Position numbers and translations under genes: made by a program. Shown one piece after another: positions 7,526 to 15,240 of a DNA stretch of 21,233 bases; the stretch's first letter is position 1, and every line of letters starts with the position of its first letter. Source of the stretch: Nitrospirota bacterium (GTDB lineage: Bacteria; Nitrospirota; Thermodesulfovibrionia; Thermodesulfovibrionales; Magnetobacteriaceae); contig JADFXO010000027.1 in NCBI GenBank assembly GCA_015233485.1, positions 1 to 21,233 on the forward strand. Reading direction: 5' to 3'. The notes below the pieces were generated by a model. It did no database searches and was not told the DNA's origin. It saw only the letters and a program-made list of their open reading frames with translations.

Positions 7526-8131
7526 TTATTCACTGTAGATTAACCACGAATAAATCAAGTGATCGAGTATCATATGTATATCTTCAACTGGACCATATTC
7601 TCCCTTTGGTGTTTTTACATGAATGGCAATGTCGCAGAGTGCTTTTAGTTTACCTCCATCAAAACCTGTAAGACCAATAACCGTTCCACCTCGCTCTTTC
7701 ACCCAAGCAGCGGCCTCCACTACGTTAGGAGAGTTTCCACTGGCTGATATCACTACCAACTTGTCCCCACGTCTGTAGTGAGTTCTTAACTGATAAACAA
7801 ACACGTTTTCATATCCACTGTCGTTTGCTATCGCAGTTATGACGGAGACATTATCGGTGAGCGCCATGGCTCGAATGCGCCTTTGACCATTACAGTTACC
7901 CACACCAATGCTAAAATCATTTGCCATGTGGGAGGCAGTTGATGCTGATCCTCCGTTACCTGCAAAAAACACAGTGCTTTCGTCTTTACAGGAATTTTCC
8001 AGTTCGCTAACAAAAGCATCCACCTCTTTTAAGTCCAGTTGTTCAAGGAGATTAGACAGATATACAATGTATTCTTTTGCAAACTGTGTGAATATGTTAG
8101 TTTTTGTCGCCATTTGTTTTATAAAGCTCAT
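7526..8131 (-). CDS. SIS-domain phosphosugar isomerase, GmhA-like
   Basis: A 201-residue single SIS domain, the size of sedoheptulose-7-phosphate isomerase (GmhA/DiaA group). The phosphate-binding loop GNGGSASTASHMA (58-70), the second SIS segment ISASGNSPNVVEA (128-140) and the C-terminal VEDIHMILDHLI (His186, matching the family's catalytic His) are all visible. At the position of the GmhA catalytic Glu (HFAEEL) this protein reads HMANDF, so Asp72 would replace Glu; this may mark a different substrate. Ribosome site AAAGGA lies about ten bases before ATG 8131, close behind the oxidoreductase stop. Reaction: aldose/ketose interconversion of a sugar phosphate in the cytoplasm. Together with the KdsB-like and phosphatase genes it may serve the KdsD-like step; a heptose role is the alternative. 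Confidence 0.85.
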   Translation of the reverse strand: MSFIKQMATKTNIFTQFAKEYIVYLSNLLEQLDLKEVDAFVSELENSCKDESTVFFAGNGGSASTASHMANDFSIGVGNCNGQRRIRAMALTDNVSVITAIANDSGYENVFVYQLRTHYRRGDKLVVISASGNSPNVVEAAAWVKERGGTVIGLTGFDGGKLKALCDIAIHVKTPKGEYGPVEDIHMILDHLIYSWLIYSE

Positions 8132-8145
8132 TACTGCATTTTCCT

Positions 8146-9189
8146 TTATGTTTTATTTGGGTTAGGTATATTATAGGCATCTCTCCACGAAGGATCTGCA
8201 TAGTATATGCCGTATATAACTTTCATGGCAGTTAGTGCCTCATCACTTGTCCCATACTTAATCTCCTGGTCATTGAGTATGGAGTCGGCAAACTCAAAGA
8301 CCTCGTCCCGCCAAGAGTTATCTTCAAGATAATTAACAGTTTCGTGTCTTGATACTCCAGTATCCGCCTCATCCCTGCTGCCAATGGTAAGGGTTTCCTG
8401 GCCGTAGCTCTTTGATCCGGAGAGAATTCCCCGAAGCTCTATATATCCTTCCGTAAGTGCTATGTCAAGCGAAAATCTGTGTTGCCACTGTGTTGCGCTT
8501 GAGTGAAGCATGGAAACACATCCAAACTCGTCTTTTAAGAGAGCGTACGCGTTATCTTCCACATTGTGGTTCCAGTACATGTTGGAAACAAAGCTCTTAA
8601 TGTCTATAATCTTACCGGAAAAAAGGCATATCAAATCAACCATGTGGATCCCTTGATCCAAGAGAATACCACCACCGGCATATCTTCTCTCTGCCCTCCA
8701 TCCACCCGAAAAGGGTATAATCTTACTCTTACCATATACACCACGAATATTTACGATTTTCCCAAGCTGTTCGGACTTTACTATGCGTAGTGCTTCGCGT
8801 ACGGAATCATGGTAACGATGGTTAAAGCCGTACTTAAGCTTTATCCCCTTGTGATTTTTCTCAACAGCTATGACTTTCTCTATATCTTCCACTGTTCTTC
8901 CAGGTGGTTTCTCACAAAAAACGTGTATCCCTCTTTCTATCCCGGCTATGGTTACATCTGCCGCTATATCGTTTGTCAAACATACGAAGAGTACATCGAG
9001 TGGTTCGTGGAGAAGGCGGTGATAGTCCGGATAGTACCGTAAATTATTGTTCATTACTCCAGGCTCTTTAAACACCTTGTCACAAAGAGCTATTACTTCG
9101 AGATAGGGATGGGTGTTTATTACATTATGACGCCGCTTCCCCACGACACCATAACCGGCTATACCAACTTTAAGTTTATTTTCGTGCAT
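8146..9189 (-). CDS. Gfo/Idh/MocA-family NAD(P)-dependent sugar oxidoreductase
   Basis: A 347-residue protein with the family's N-terminal Rossmann fold (VGIAGYGVVGKRR, 8-20), the conserved EKP at 93-95 (HVFCEKPPGRT), and the C-terminal catalytic signature GGGILLDQGIHMVDL (172-186) with Asp178 and His182. Length is standard. Family members oxidise or reduce ring hydroxyls of sugars or nucleotide sugars, or act on inositols. ATG 9189 follows the CMP-transferase gene by about ten bases. Placement between kdsB-like and SIS genes points to a step in making the sugar acid or keto-sugar of this cluster. The product is inferred from context only. Confidence 0.9.
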   Translation of the reverse strand: MHENKLKVGIAGYGVVGKRRHNVINTHPYLEVIALCDKVFKEPGVMNNNLRYYPDYHRLLHEPLDVLFVCLTNDIAADVTIAGIERGIHVFCEKPPGRTVEDIEKVIAVEKNHKGIKLKYGFNHRYHDSVREALRIVKSEQLGKIVNIRGVYGKSKIIPFSGGWRAERRYAGGGILLDQGIHMVDLICLFSGKIIDIKSFVSNMYWNHNVEDNAYALLKDEFGCVSMLHSSATQWQHRFSLDIALTEGYIELRGILSGSKSYGQETLTIGSRDEADTGVSRHETVNYLEDNSWRDEVFEFADSILNDQEIKYGTSDEALTAMKVIYGIYYADPSWRDAYNIPNPNKT

Positions 9190-9199
9190 TCTCTATGCT

Positions 9200-9973
9200 T
9201 TAATGAAATTGCTTAACATTTTTAATATACTTTTCAAGTAATGGATCATTATCCAGTATATTCTCTACCCTGCCTACATCGTCAGGAACGTCCACGCCAA
9301 TCATTATCCCTTTTACAACTGCCGTTCTAACCTTATAACCGTGTTCAACTGCCCGCATCATGTCAACTGACTCTACCTGCTCAAGTGGAGTTGGTGTCAA
9401 ATTCGTAAACACTTTCAGGAAGTCATGCCTAAACGATATGATACCCAATTGCTTTAGCTTTAAATATTCAAGAAATCTTGTTTTTTTTTGTGAGGGAATG
9501 GGCTCGCGCGAGATATAAAGCACATCGCCATGTATATCAGTTACCAACTTGGGAGCATTAGGATCCTCAAACTCTACCATATCAGTTATCGGCGTAGCAA
9601 GATTAACGCAGTAAAGCTCATTGTCTTGCACAAGTGGTCTGGCAACGGCATCTATCATCTCTGGCATTATAAGCGGCTCGTCGCCTTGTACGTTTATTAT
9701 TATGTCTGCATCAATTTTATCAGATGCCTCTGCAACTCTGTCAGTGCAGCGTTCGTGGCAGTCTTTCGTCATGATCACCTTTCCACCGGCTGTCTCCACT
9801 ACACGCTTTATCTGTTCATCGCAGGTAGCAACATAAACTTCGGTAAGAATTTTAGCCATCTGCACACGCCTGCGAACATGCTCTATCATTGGAAGCCCTT
9901 TAATTAGAGCCAACGGTTTGCCAGGAAACCGTGTAGCAGCCATACGTGCTGGTATCATTGCTACTATTTTCAT
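9200..9973 (-). CDS. kdsB: CMP-ulosonate synthetase, KdsB-like (3-deoxy-manno-octulosonate cytidylyltransferase family)
   Basis: A 257-residue protein, the normal length for KdsB. It has the nucleotide-binding start IPARMAATRFPGKPL (7-21), the central metal/nucleotide motif NVQGDEPLI (94-102), a YISREPIPS segment matching the family's YFSRxPIP, TPLEQVES and a GVDVPDD C-terminal stretch. The known reaction is CTP plus a 2-keto-3-deoxy sugar acid to the CMP-sugar. Around residues 72-82 it reads CHERCTDRVAEAS instead of the usual SGTER/DR pattern, so the substrate may be a Kdo relative rather than Kdo. ATG 9973 has AAAGGA and AAGG ribosome-site elements. It begins the sugar-acid block (9973-5801). 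The symbol marks family membership, not a demonstrated Kdo role; a housekeeping kdsB probably exists elsewhere in the genome. Confidence 0.8.
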   Translation of the reverse strand: MKIVAMIPARMAATRFPGKPLALIKGLPMIEHVRRRVQMAKILTEVYVATCDEQIKRVVETAGGKVIMTKDCHERCTDRVAEASDKIDADIIINVQGDEPLIMPEMIDAVARPLVQDNELYCVNLATPITDMVEFEDPNAPKLVTDIHGDVLYISREPIPSQKKTRFLEYLKLKQLGIISFRHDFLKVFTNLTPTPLEQVESVDMMRAVEHGYKVRTAVVKGIMIGVDVPDDVGRVENILDNDPLLEKYIKNVKQFH

Positions 9974-9986
9974 AACCTTATATCCT

Positions 9987-10967
9987 TTAACCTTTTCTTG
10001 TCAGAACCATCATATGGGAACTAAGATCGTTTCTTGAAATCCAATTCTGAAATTCGGCTTTTGAAGTATCTGATCTTTCGTAAGCTAATTGTTGCCAGAA
10101 TCGTCCCACATCTATTTTCTCATTTCTTATCATTCCTTCAACTATATCCCAGTCCAGCTTACCAGGCGTAGTCACCTCGATGTCTTTAAATCCCAAATTA
10201 TCTAACAATAACCGAATTGAAAATGGATTTAAAAAGTTGAGATGGTGAGGTGGAGAGAGTGCTTTAGATTTCTCCCATAGCATTTGTATATCAAAACCTT
10301 TAGCATTCAGAGTAGTAAACAGGAAAAATCCATCAGGTTTGAGGAGTCTATGTACGTCATTCAAAAATGCGACAGGATCGAACAGATGTTCTATAAGTTC
10401 ATACGAGGTAAGCAGATGAAATGTTCCCTCCATTGCATCAACATCCTCCAGACAAGAACACTTCACCTCGACCCCTTTATTTCTACAGATCTCAGCCATA
10501 TCGATTGAAGGCTCTATAGCATAGTAGTCGTTTTCGGGCAGAAGCCTTCTCAATTCCTCAATAAACAAGCCAAAACCGGCTCCGATATCCCCAATTGCCC
10601 ATTTTTGTATCCTGCCCAATCTCTCTGCCACATATTCTGCTCTGGGTTTGAATATTTTTTCTCTTCTCTTTTCGGCAACCGGCTTAAAAAAATAGTTTAC
10701 CCAAAAGGTTGTAGATGGTGCCTGAGAATAAAACCCCCGAAGAGTCTGAAATGTTGGCCTAGGGTTTACATAGAGCGTATGGCACCTCTGACATGATACA
10801 TAGTTAAAACCTAATTTATCGAACTCATGATGGAAATCCCAGCTGCTACAGGCCGGACAGGGTATGAAAATAAAAGAAGCGAAGTCGAAAAAGTCCTTCA
10901 CGTCAGCCTCTACCAGAGTTAGGTATTGTTTTAAGGCATCCTGACTTCTTATCTCTTCTTCTTTCAT
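9987..10967 (-). CDS. Class I SAM methyltransferase with N-terminal zinc ribbon
   Basis: A 326-residue protein. Cys37, Cys40, Cys59 and Cys62 (CPAC ... CQRC) form a four-cysteine zinc-ribbon-like knuckle, followed by HTLYVNPRPT, typical of methyltransferases with an N-terminal metal domain seen in deoxysugar and polysaccharide loci. Residues 126-134 (GDIGAGFGL) are SAM motif I; LLTSYELIEHLFDPVAFL is the motif IV to post-IV region; the C-terminal half holds LLKPDGFFLFTTLN. ATG 10967 is 17 bases downstream of the radical SAM stop, with no strong ribosome site. Role: methylation of a sugar or nucleotide sugar, by analogy with TylC3/NovU-type C-methyltransferases that share the zinc knuckle, but this is inference. 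Confidence 0.8.
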   Translation of the reverse strand: MKEEEIRSQDALKQYLTLVEADVKDFFDFASFIFIPCPACSSWDFHHEFDKLGFNYVSCQRCHTLYVNPRPTFQTLRGFYSQAPSTTFWVNYFFKPVAEKRREKIFKPRAEYVAERLGRIQKWAIGDIGAGFGLFIEELRRLLPENDYYAIEPSIDMAEICRNKGVEVKCSCLEDVDAMEGTFHLLTSYELIEHLFDPVAFLNDVHRLLKPDGFFLFTTLNAKGFDIQMLWEKSKALSPPHHLNFLNPFSIRLLLDNLGFKDIEVTTPGKLDWDIVEGMIRNEKIDVGRFWQQLAYERSDTSKAEFQNWISRNDLSSHMMVLTRKG

Positions 10968-10984
10968 GTCAATATTCTGCCGCT

Positions 10985-12601
10985 TTATTGTTTCCTGGAG
11001 ATTACGTTCTTAAGATCTTCAAATAAAGTCTCCTTGTCATTGTAATTGCCCAAATTGTCTTCTTTCGACATCTGATTTATGATGGTCTGCGAAGCCTTTA
11101 TTTTGCTCCATCCAAATCCCCGTTCACGTAGGTATATTAAATACCATAAACCCATGTCAGGATCTATATATGTAGAATTTTTAATACTATCGAACATATG
11201 TAATTTCATCTTAGAAGCTTGTGCACTGTTCATTGTTCTATGTTTCCACTTGTTCCCCTCTCCTTCCAGGCTAAATTCATCTTTTCTAGCGTGAACAGGT
11301 GAAGAATGCAAATAATAAAACTCCTTTGCCGAATAATAATCTATGCCATTGTTCTCTATAAAGGAAATATTATCTTGTATAGTCTCTTCTGTTTCGCCAG
11401 GAAAACCAAGAATGAACATCGCAAATATCGGAATATCATATTTTTTAAGTAATGCTACCCCTTTTATGTAATCATCTGCTTTAGCCTTTTTATTCATATT
11501 TTCTAGTACTTTATTACTTGCAGATTCCAATCCTAAATAAAGACCATCACAACCGCTTTCCTTTAAGTTTTTAGCTGTCGTTTCATCCAAAAACTGTGTC
11601 CTGAAGAAGGCATACCATCTGAATCTATATTTCTTTAGAACACTTAACAATAGATTAAATCGACTATTGGGGGCATTGATTGTGTCATCGATAAATACAA
11701 TAGCCTCAACATTGCTCAATCGATTAATAGCTTCCAATTGAACTTCCACGTCCTCAACCGAAGACACATGAAAACCATTTGCAGAAGAAGGATAGTTACA
11801 AAAAGCACAACGAAAAGGGCAACCTGATGCGGTACGTATTTGCAGCGTAGAACCAAAGGACGGTGTGTATATTTCTTCCCACGGTATTGCAGAGCCTTGG
11901 ATTTCAGGATCGTTCCATACAACATCGGTTGTTCTGAACTCACCATGATTATCTATATATGCAAGATTATTAATATGAGAAAAATTTTTATTTTTGCTAA
12001 TTATGTTTTTAACGAGATTAAGCAAGTCTTTCTCCGAATTAAAACTGTGTATGATGTATTGTATATTGTATTTTCTCATAGGTTTTTCAAAATGTCCACT
12101 TCCTTTTAATACATACTGATCACATACAAAAGCACCTCCAAGTATTAATATAGCACCAGGCAGGTCTTTGGATATTTTATCAGCAATTCGCGCAATCTCT
12201 GTCCATTGTAATATAAATGTTGTTGAAATGCCTACTATAGGGTTATCACTTTCCTTGCAGCACGAGAGCAAATTATCGTATTCGGAATCAAAATTATTGA
12301 TTATCCTACACCTGATGCCATGTTTTATTAGGGGAGAGACTGTCGATATTCCATTCAATCCTGGCATGTTCCAGATATTGAATAGACATCTTCTTTCTTC
12401 GTAAGAAGCCTCATGAAAATATGTACCATAAAGAATTTTATTAAACAGATCAAGATGAGACCTGAAACCATCTTCGAAAAAAACCATTCTCAGTTGTACC
12501 AGACTTTTATACAGATCAAGTCTGTTTAACGGAAGCTTGTTATACTGTTCGTAACGAACTACTTCGGATTGTGAAATCATTATAAAATCATATTCGCTCA
12601 T
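10985..12601 (-). CDS. B12-binding-type radical SAM enzyme
   Basis: A 538-residue protein. Residues 120-165 show a cobalamin-binding-like alpha/beta segment (PIVGISTTFILQW, then GAILILGGAF), and the 4Fe-4S site is Cys261, Cys265, Cys268 in SGCPFRCAFCNYP, the CxxxCxxC of radical SAM proteins. Further signs are FIDDTINAP after the cluster loop, GLYLGLESASNKVLENMNKK (a typical TIM-barrel strand) and ILGFPGETEETI. The N-terminal ~100 residues are unusual and the B12 module lacks an obvious DxHxxG, so cobalamin may not bind. ATG 12601 has TGGAGAAAT just upstream. Class B radical SAM methylases and rearrangement enzymes share this architecture; in this cluster a C-methylation or other radical change of a sugar or of the ACP-linked acyl group is possible. 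The function is unknown. Confidence 0.8.
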   Translation of the reverse strand: MSEYDFIMISQSEVVRYEQYNKLPLNRLDLYKSLVQLRMVFFEDGFRSHLDLFNKILYGTYFHEASYEERRCLFNIWNMPGLNGISTVSPLIKHGIRCRIINNFDSEYDNLLSCCKESDNPIVGISTTFILQWTEIARIADKISKDLPGAILILGGAFVCDQYVLKGSGHFEKPMRKYNIQYIIHSFNSEKDLLNLVKNIISKNKNFSHINNLAYIDNHGEFRTTDVVWNDPEIQGSAIPWEEIYTPSFGSTLQIRTASGCPFRCAFCNYPSSANGFHVSSVEDVEVQLEAINRLSNVEAIVFIDDTINAPNSRFNLLLSVLKKYRFRWYAFFRTQFLDETTAKNLKESGCDGLYLGLESASNKVLENMNKKAKADDYIKGVALLKKYDIPIFAMFILGFPGETEETIQDNISFIENNGIDYYSAKEFYYLHSSPVHARKDEFSLEGEGNKWKHRTMNSAQASKMKLHMFDSIKNSTYIDPDMGLWYLIYLRERGFGWSKIKASQTIINQMSKEDNLGNYNDKETLFEDLKNVISRKQ

Positions 12602-12635
12602 TATTTCTCCATAAATTTATAATAGATTCTCATGT

Positions 12636-13268
12636 CTAAACAAGAGGTGTCTTTTTGAAATTTATTTTTGTACGATTGGCAATAACCCTTGCTGGATTTC
12701 CAGCAACAATAGAATTTTCAGGAATCTCTGAAGATACCACAGACCCGGCAGAAATCACTGATCCTTGACCTATCTTTGCACCTGATAAAAGTATCGAACG
12801 AGCTCCTATCCAGATGTTGTCTTCAATAATTATACTTGCCTTCCTACCATCGGAACTGGACAACTGTTTACAGTTATGTCCTTGTCTGACTATAGGCAGC
12901 TCTAAAGAATAATAGTTATGATTTCCAGCTCTTATATAGCATCCATTTGCGATACCAACATTTTTACCTATTAGAATTCCAAAACTATCATTAGGATCGA
13001 TTACTACGTTAATACCGATCCAACAATCGTCTCCTATTTCAAGTGGTGCATCATTATATATTTGTGCTCCATAACCTATTATGGGTCTTTCACCAATCTT
13101 TAAATAAATCCCCTTTTTATAATATAATTCTCTGATATAGAAACCTAACGTACTATTTGGATAAAAGATTGTTATGTGTCGCAAAAGAGCAAAAAGCTCG
13201 TGTACCAAAAATCCGATTGGTCTTGGAATGATTTTCTTTAACTTGTTTATAGCATTGCGAATATTCAC
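12636..13268 (-). CDS. Left-handed beta-helix (hexapeptide) O- or N-acyltransferase
   Basis: A 210-residue protein with repeated hexapeptide turns: LEIGDDCWIG (76-85), ILIGKNVGIANGCYI (98-112), IIIEDNIWIGARSILLSGAKIGQGSVISAGSVV (146-178, read in several turns) and the closing VAGNPARVI (188-196) typical of the maltose/galactoside acetyltransferase (LbH-MAT) group. His117 in AGNHNYY is the likely catalytic base. Start is GTG 13268, seven bases after the acyl carrier protein stop, so translation is probably coupled. These enzymes normally use acetyl-CoA, but direct linkage to an ACP gene suggests the donor here is the acyl-ACP built by the neighbouring enzymes, with a sugar hydroxyl or amine as acceptor. 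The donor is inferred. Confidence 0.85.
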   Translation of the reverse strand: MNIRNAINKLKKIIPRPIGFLVHELFALLRHITIFYPNSTLGFYIRELYYKKGIYLKIGERPIIGYGAQIYNDAPLEIGDDCWIGINVVIDPNDSFGILIGKNVGIANGCYIRAGNHNYYSLELPIVRQGHNCKQLSSSDGRKASIIIEDNIWIGARSILLSGAKIGQGSVISAGSVVSSEIPENSIVAGNPARVIANRTKINFKKTPLV

Positions 13269-13274
13269 TGTTTT

Positions 13275-13508
13275 TTACGTTTCAGCTAACTTTTCCTTTA
13301 TCATAGACTCAATCAAAGCACAACTAATTAGTTCTATAACCTCTTCATTTGTAAAACGAATCTGGAATTCTTCTTCAAGTGCGAGTATCATGTTCATATG
13401 TTTTAAACTATCCCATTCCTCAATATTTTCCGGAGAACTGTCGTCATTTATATCCGACGGGTCAATACCAAATACCGATGCCAAAATCTGCTTAATTCTT
13501 TCTTTCAT
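13275..13508 (-). CDS. Acyl carrier protein
   Basis: A 77-residue acidic helical protein with the phosphopantetheine attachment site Ser34 in EEWDSLKHM (31-39), the usual D-S-L triplet. Length and helix pattern (IKQILASVFGI; IEEWDSLKHMNMILALEEEF) match stand-alone ACPs. Its ATG at 13508 lies inside the end of the FkbH-like gene (17-bp overlap), and the next gene starts seven bases after its stop. The charge pattern and the DSLKH in place of the FabD-type DSLDT point to a dedicated ACP of a biosynthetic module, not fatty-acid AcpP. Family known; that it carries a glyceryl or hydroxyacyl group is inferred from the FkbH and MaoC-SDR neighbours. Confidence 0.92.
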   Translation of the reverse strand: MKERIKQILASVFGIDPSDINDDSSPENIEEWDSLKHMNMILALEEEFQIRFTNEEVIELISCALIESMIKEKLAET

Positions 13509-15240
13509 TTAAAACCTCTATATATTCAACATTCATAGGTGTGTATGCCGAAACATTTAAAGAATAAATTTGCTCCGTATTATCCTTATTCTCAATATGT
13601 GAAAAACAAAGTTTATCATAAAAGTCACTTACCTGTTTGTTTTTAATCGTTTTTTTATAAATACCACAGATTACTTTAACTCCTATATTCAATAAGTATC
13701 TGTAAATATAATCAAAAAAGGCAAACTCTATATTTCGTCCAATAATCCTGCAGCTCACTAAAAATGAATCAATCTCAGCATTTTGTCTTCCATCTCGCAA
13801 TTTCACTATGGCAAGACCGGTTATGCCATAATTGCCAAATTTATCTTCAACCTCTAAGGCAAAAATTATGGAGTTCTCGTCTTTGATAAAATTTCTTATA
13901 TCCGTTTCAGTATATCTTTGTGTGGTAAGATTAAACTGGTTTGTCTTCTGCGTAAGTTGAGCCATTCTTGGTACAATAGTAATGTCATTTACAAATATTT
14001 TCATTTTCAAGGAAAGTGATTTTAAATAATCTTCGACACATTCAAATGAATCCTTACAAGTGTAGCGGTTGGATTGTTCCTGGTAAAGACGAACCTTAAT
14101 TGAATCTTCAGCCGATTCGGAGGTTTTATAAAATAGAGATGCAGTTTCTCTTAATATGTTTGGATACCTATAAATATCCATCGGAACTTGCAGTGTTGTA
14201 ATTTCAGGCAAACACCGCACTACAAATCCCAACTCATATGCACTATCGTCCACAAACACCATACTGTCTATGCCTATATTAAGCTCTGTGGAGACAGCAG
14301 ACAAGTTGATCGTTTTGTCGTCCCAGTTTACTTTTTTTACAGTAAGGTTTTCATTCCTGATTTTCATGTCCGGATGTGTCTTAAGCACTTCGTCCACATC
14401 ATCTTCATTGTTTTTACTGCATATCCCCAACAATACTCCTTTTTTATTCAATGAAAGAGCGATATGTTGTATCTCATTAAAAACGCTACCCCTGGCAGTA
14501 TTGCTGGACATATCTATACCATTTGCTCCATCTTCACCTATTATTCCACTCCACAAGGTATTATCGCAATCGAAGACAAGGACTTTCTTACCTTTCCCAT
14601 TTACCGATGCTATAACTGGATTGATAAACATTACATATTCCTTATAGAATTCAACTGTATAAATGCTTTTTGAAGAATAATAATTCCTGAAATCTATTGA
14701 CCTGTCAATAGAAATCCTGGCCAGGACACGATCTATGTCCACTATAACCGTGTTGGGGTTTTTTTTAGTTTCTATATAACGATTGATCTCATCACATATC
14801 TTGTCATAAGTGTTTGTCCGGACATTTTGTGAATTAAACATCAGGGTTGAAAATTTATTTATCAATACGAGTGGCGTATCTCGAAGATTCATAAACATCA
14901 TGTCTATTTCCATTTTTACTTTTTCAATAATCTGATTTTTTCCATCATCGTCAAATAATTCAGCCTTGAAGGACAACCCTTCGATAACATTGGCCAATTC
15001 CCAGAATATAACGCACAGGTTGTTTTTACAAAACCTCAAGCTCTCCTGTACTATATTATCAAAGTTGCCTATTTCTACAAAAGCGTTAATGTTTAGGAGT
15101 CTAATGGAATATTCCAGAATTTCTTTTACCTGTACAACGATCATGTTGGATATAACGGCTACATTATACTTATCACCCGACAAGACTCCTTGAATCTCCT
15201 TATTTTTCTTTAAAATTTCAAAGTACTTAAGCTCCTTCAT
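13492..15240 (-). CDS. FkbH-like HAD-superfamily enzyme with C-terminal GNAT-like domain
   Basis: A 582-residue protein. Residues 215-400 form the HAD domain with the motif I DxDxT at Asp224, Asp226, Thr228 (VLVFDCDNTLWSG), preceded by an N-terminal region of about 210 residues and followed by a GNAT-like domain (about 430-570: NQFNLTTQRY, EVEDKFGNYGITG, SFLVSCRIIGRNIE), the organisation of FkbH proteins. FkbH-type enzymes take 1,3-bisphosphoglycerate, dephosphorylate it and load the glyceryl unit on an ACP; the ACP gene overlaps this one. Its ATG overlaps the MaoC-SDR stop by four bases (ATGA), so synthesis is probably coupled. In bacteria outside polyketide loci, FkbH homologues also occur in polysaccharide clusters. 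Inference: D-glyceryl-ACP, or a related C3-acyl-ACP, is made here. Confidence 0.85.
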   Translation of the reverse strand: MKELKYFEILKKNKEIQGVLSGDKYNVAVISNMIVVQVKEILEYSIRLLNINAFVEIGNFDNIVQESLRFCKNNLCVIFWELANVIEGLSFKAELFDDDGKNQIIEKVKMEIDMMFMNLRDTPLVLINKFSTLMFNSQNVRTNTYDKICDEINRYIETKKNPNTVIVDIDRVLARISIDRSIDFRNYYSSKSIYTVEFYKEYVMFINPVIASVNGKGKKVLVFDCDNTLWSGIIGEDGANGIDMSSNTARGSVFNEIQHIALSLNKKGVLLGICSKNNEDDVDEVLKTHPDMKIRNENLTVKKVNWDDKTINLSAVSTELNIGIDSMVFVDDSAYELGFVVRCLPEITTLQVPMDIYRYPNILRETASLFYKTSESAEDSIKVRLYQEQSNRYTCKDSFECVEDYLKSLSLKMKIFVNDITIVPRMAQLTQKTNQFNLTTQRYTETDIRNFIKDENSIIFALEVEDKFGNYGITGLAIVKLRDGRQNAEIDSFLVSCRIIGRNIEFAFFDYIYRYLLNIGVKVICGIYKKTIKNKQVSDFYDKLCFSHIENKDNTEQIYSLNVSAYTPMNVEYIEVLNERKN

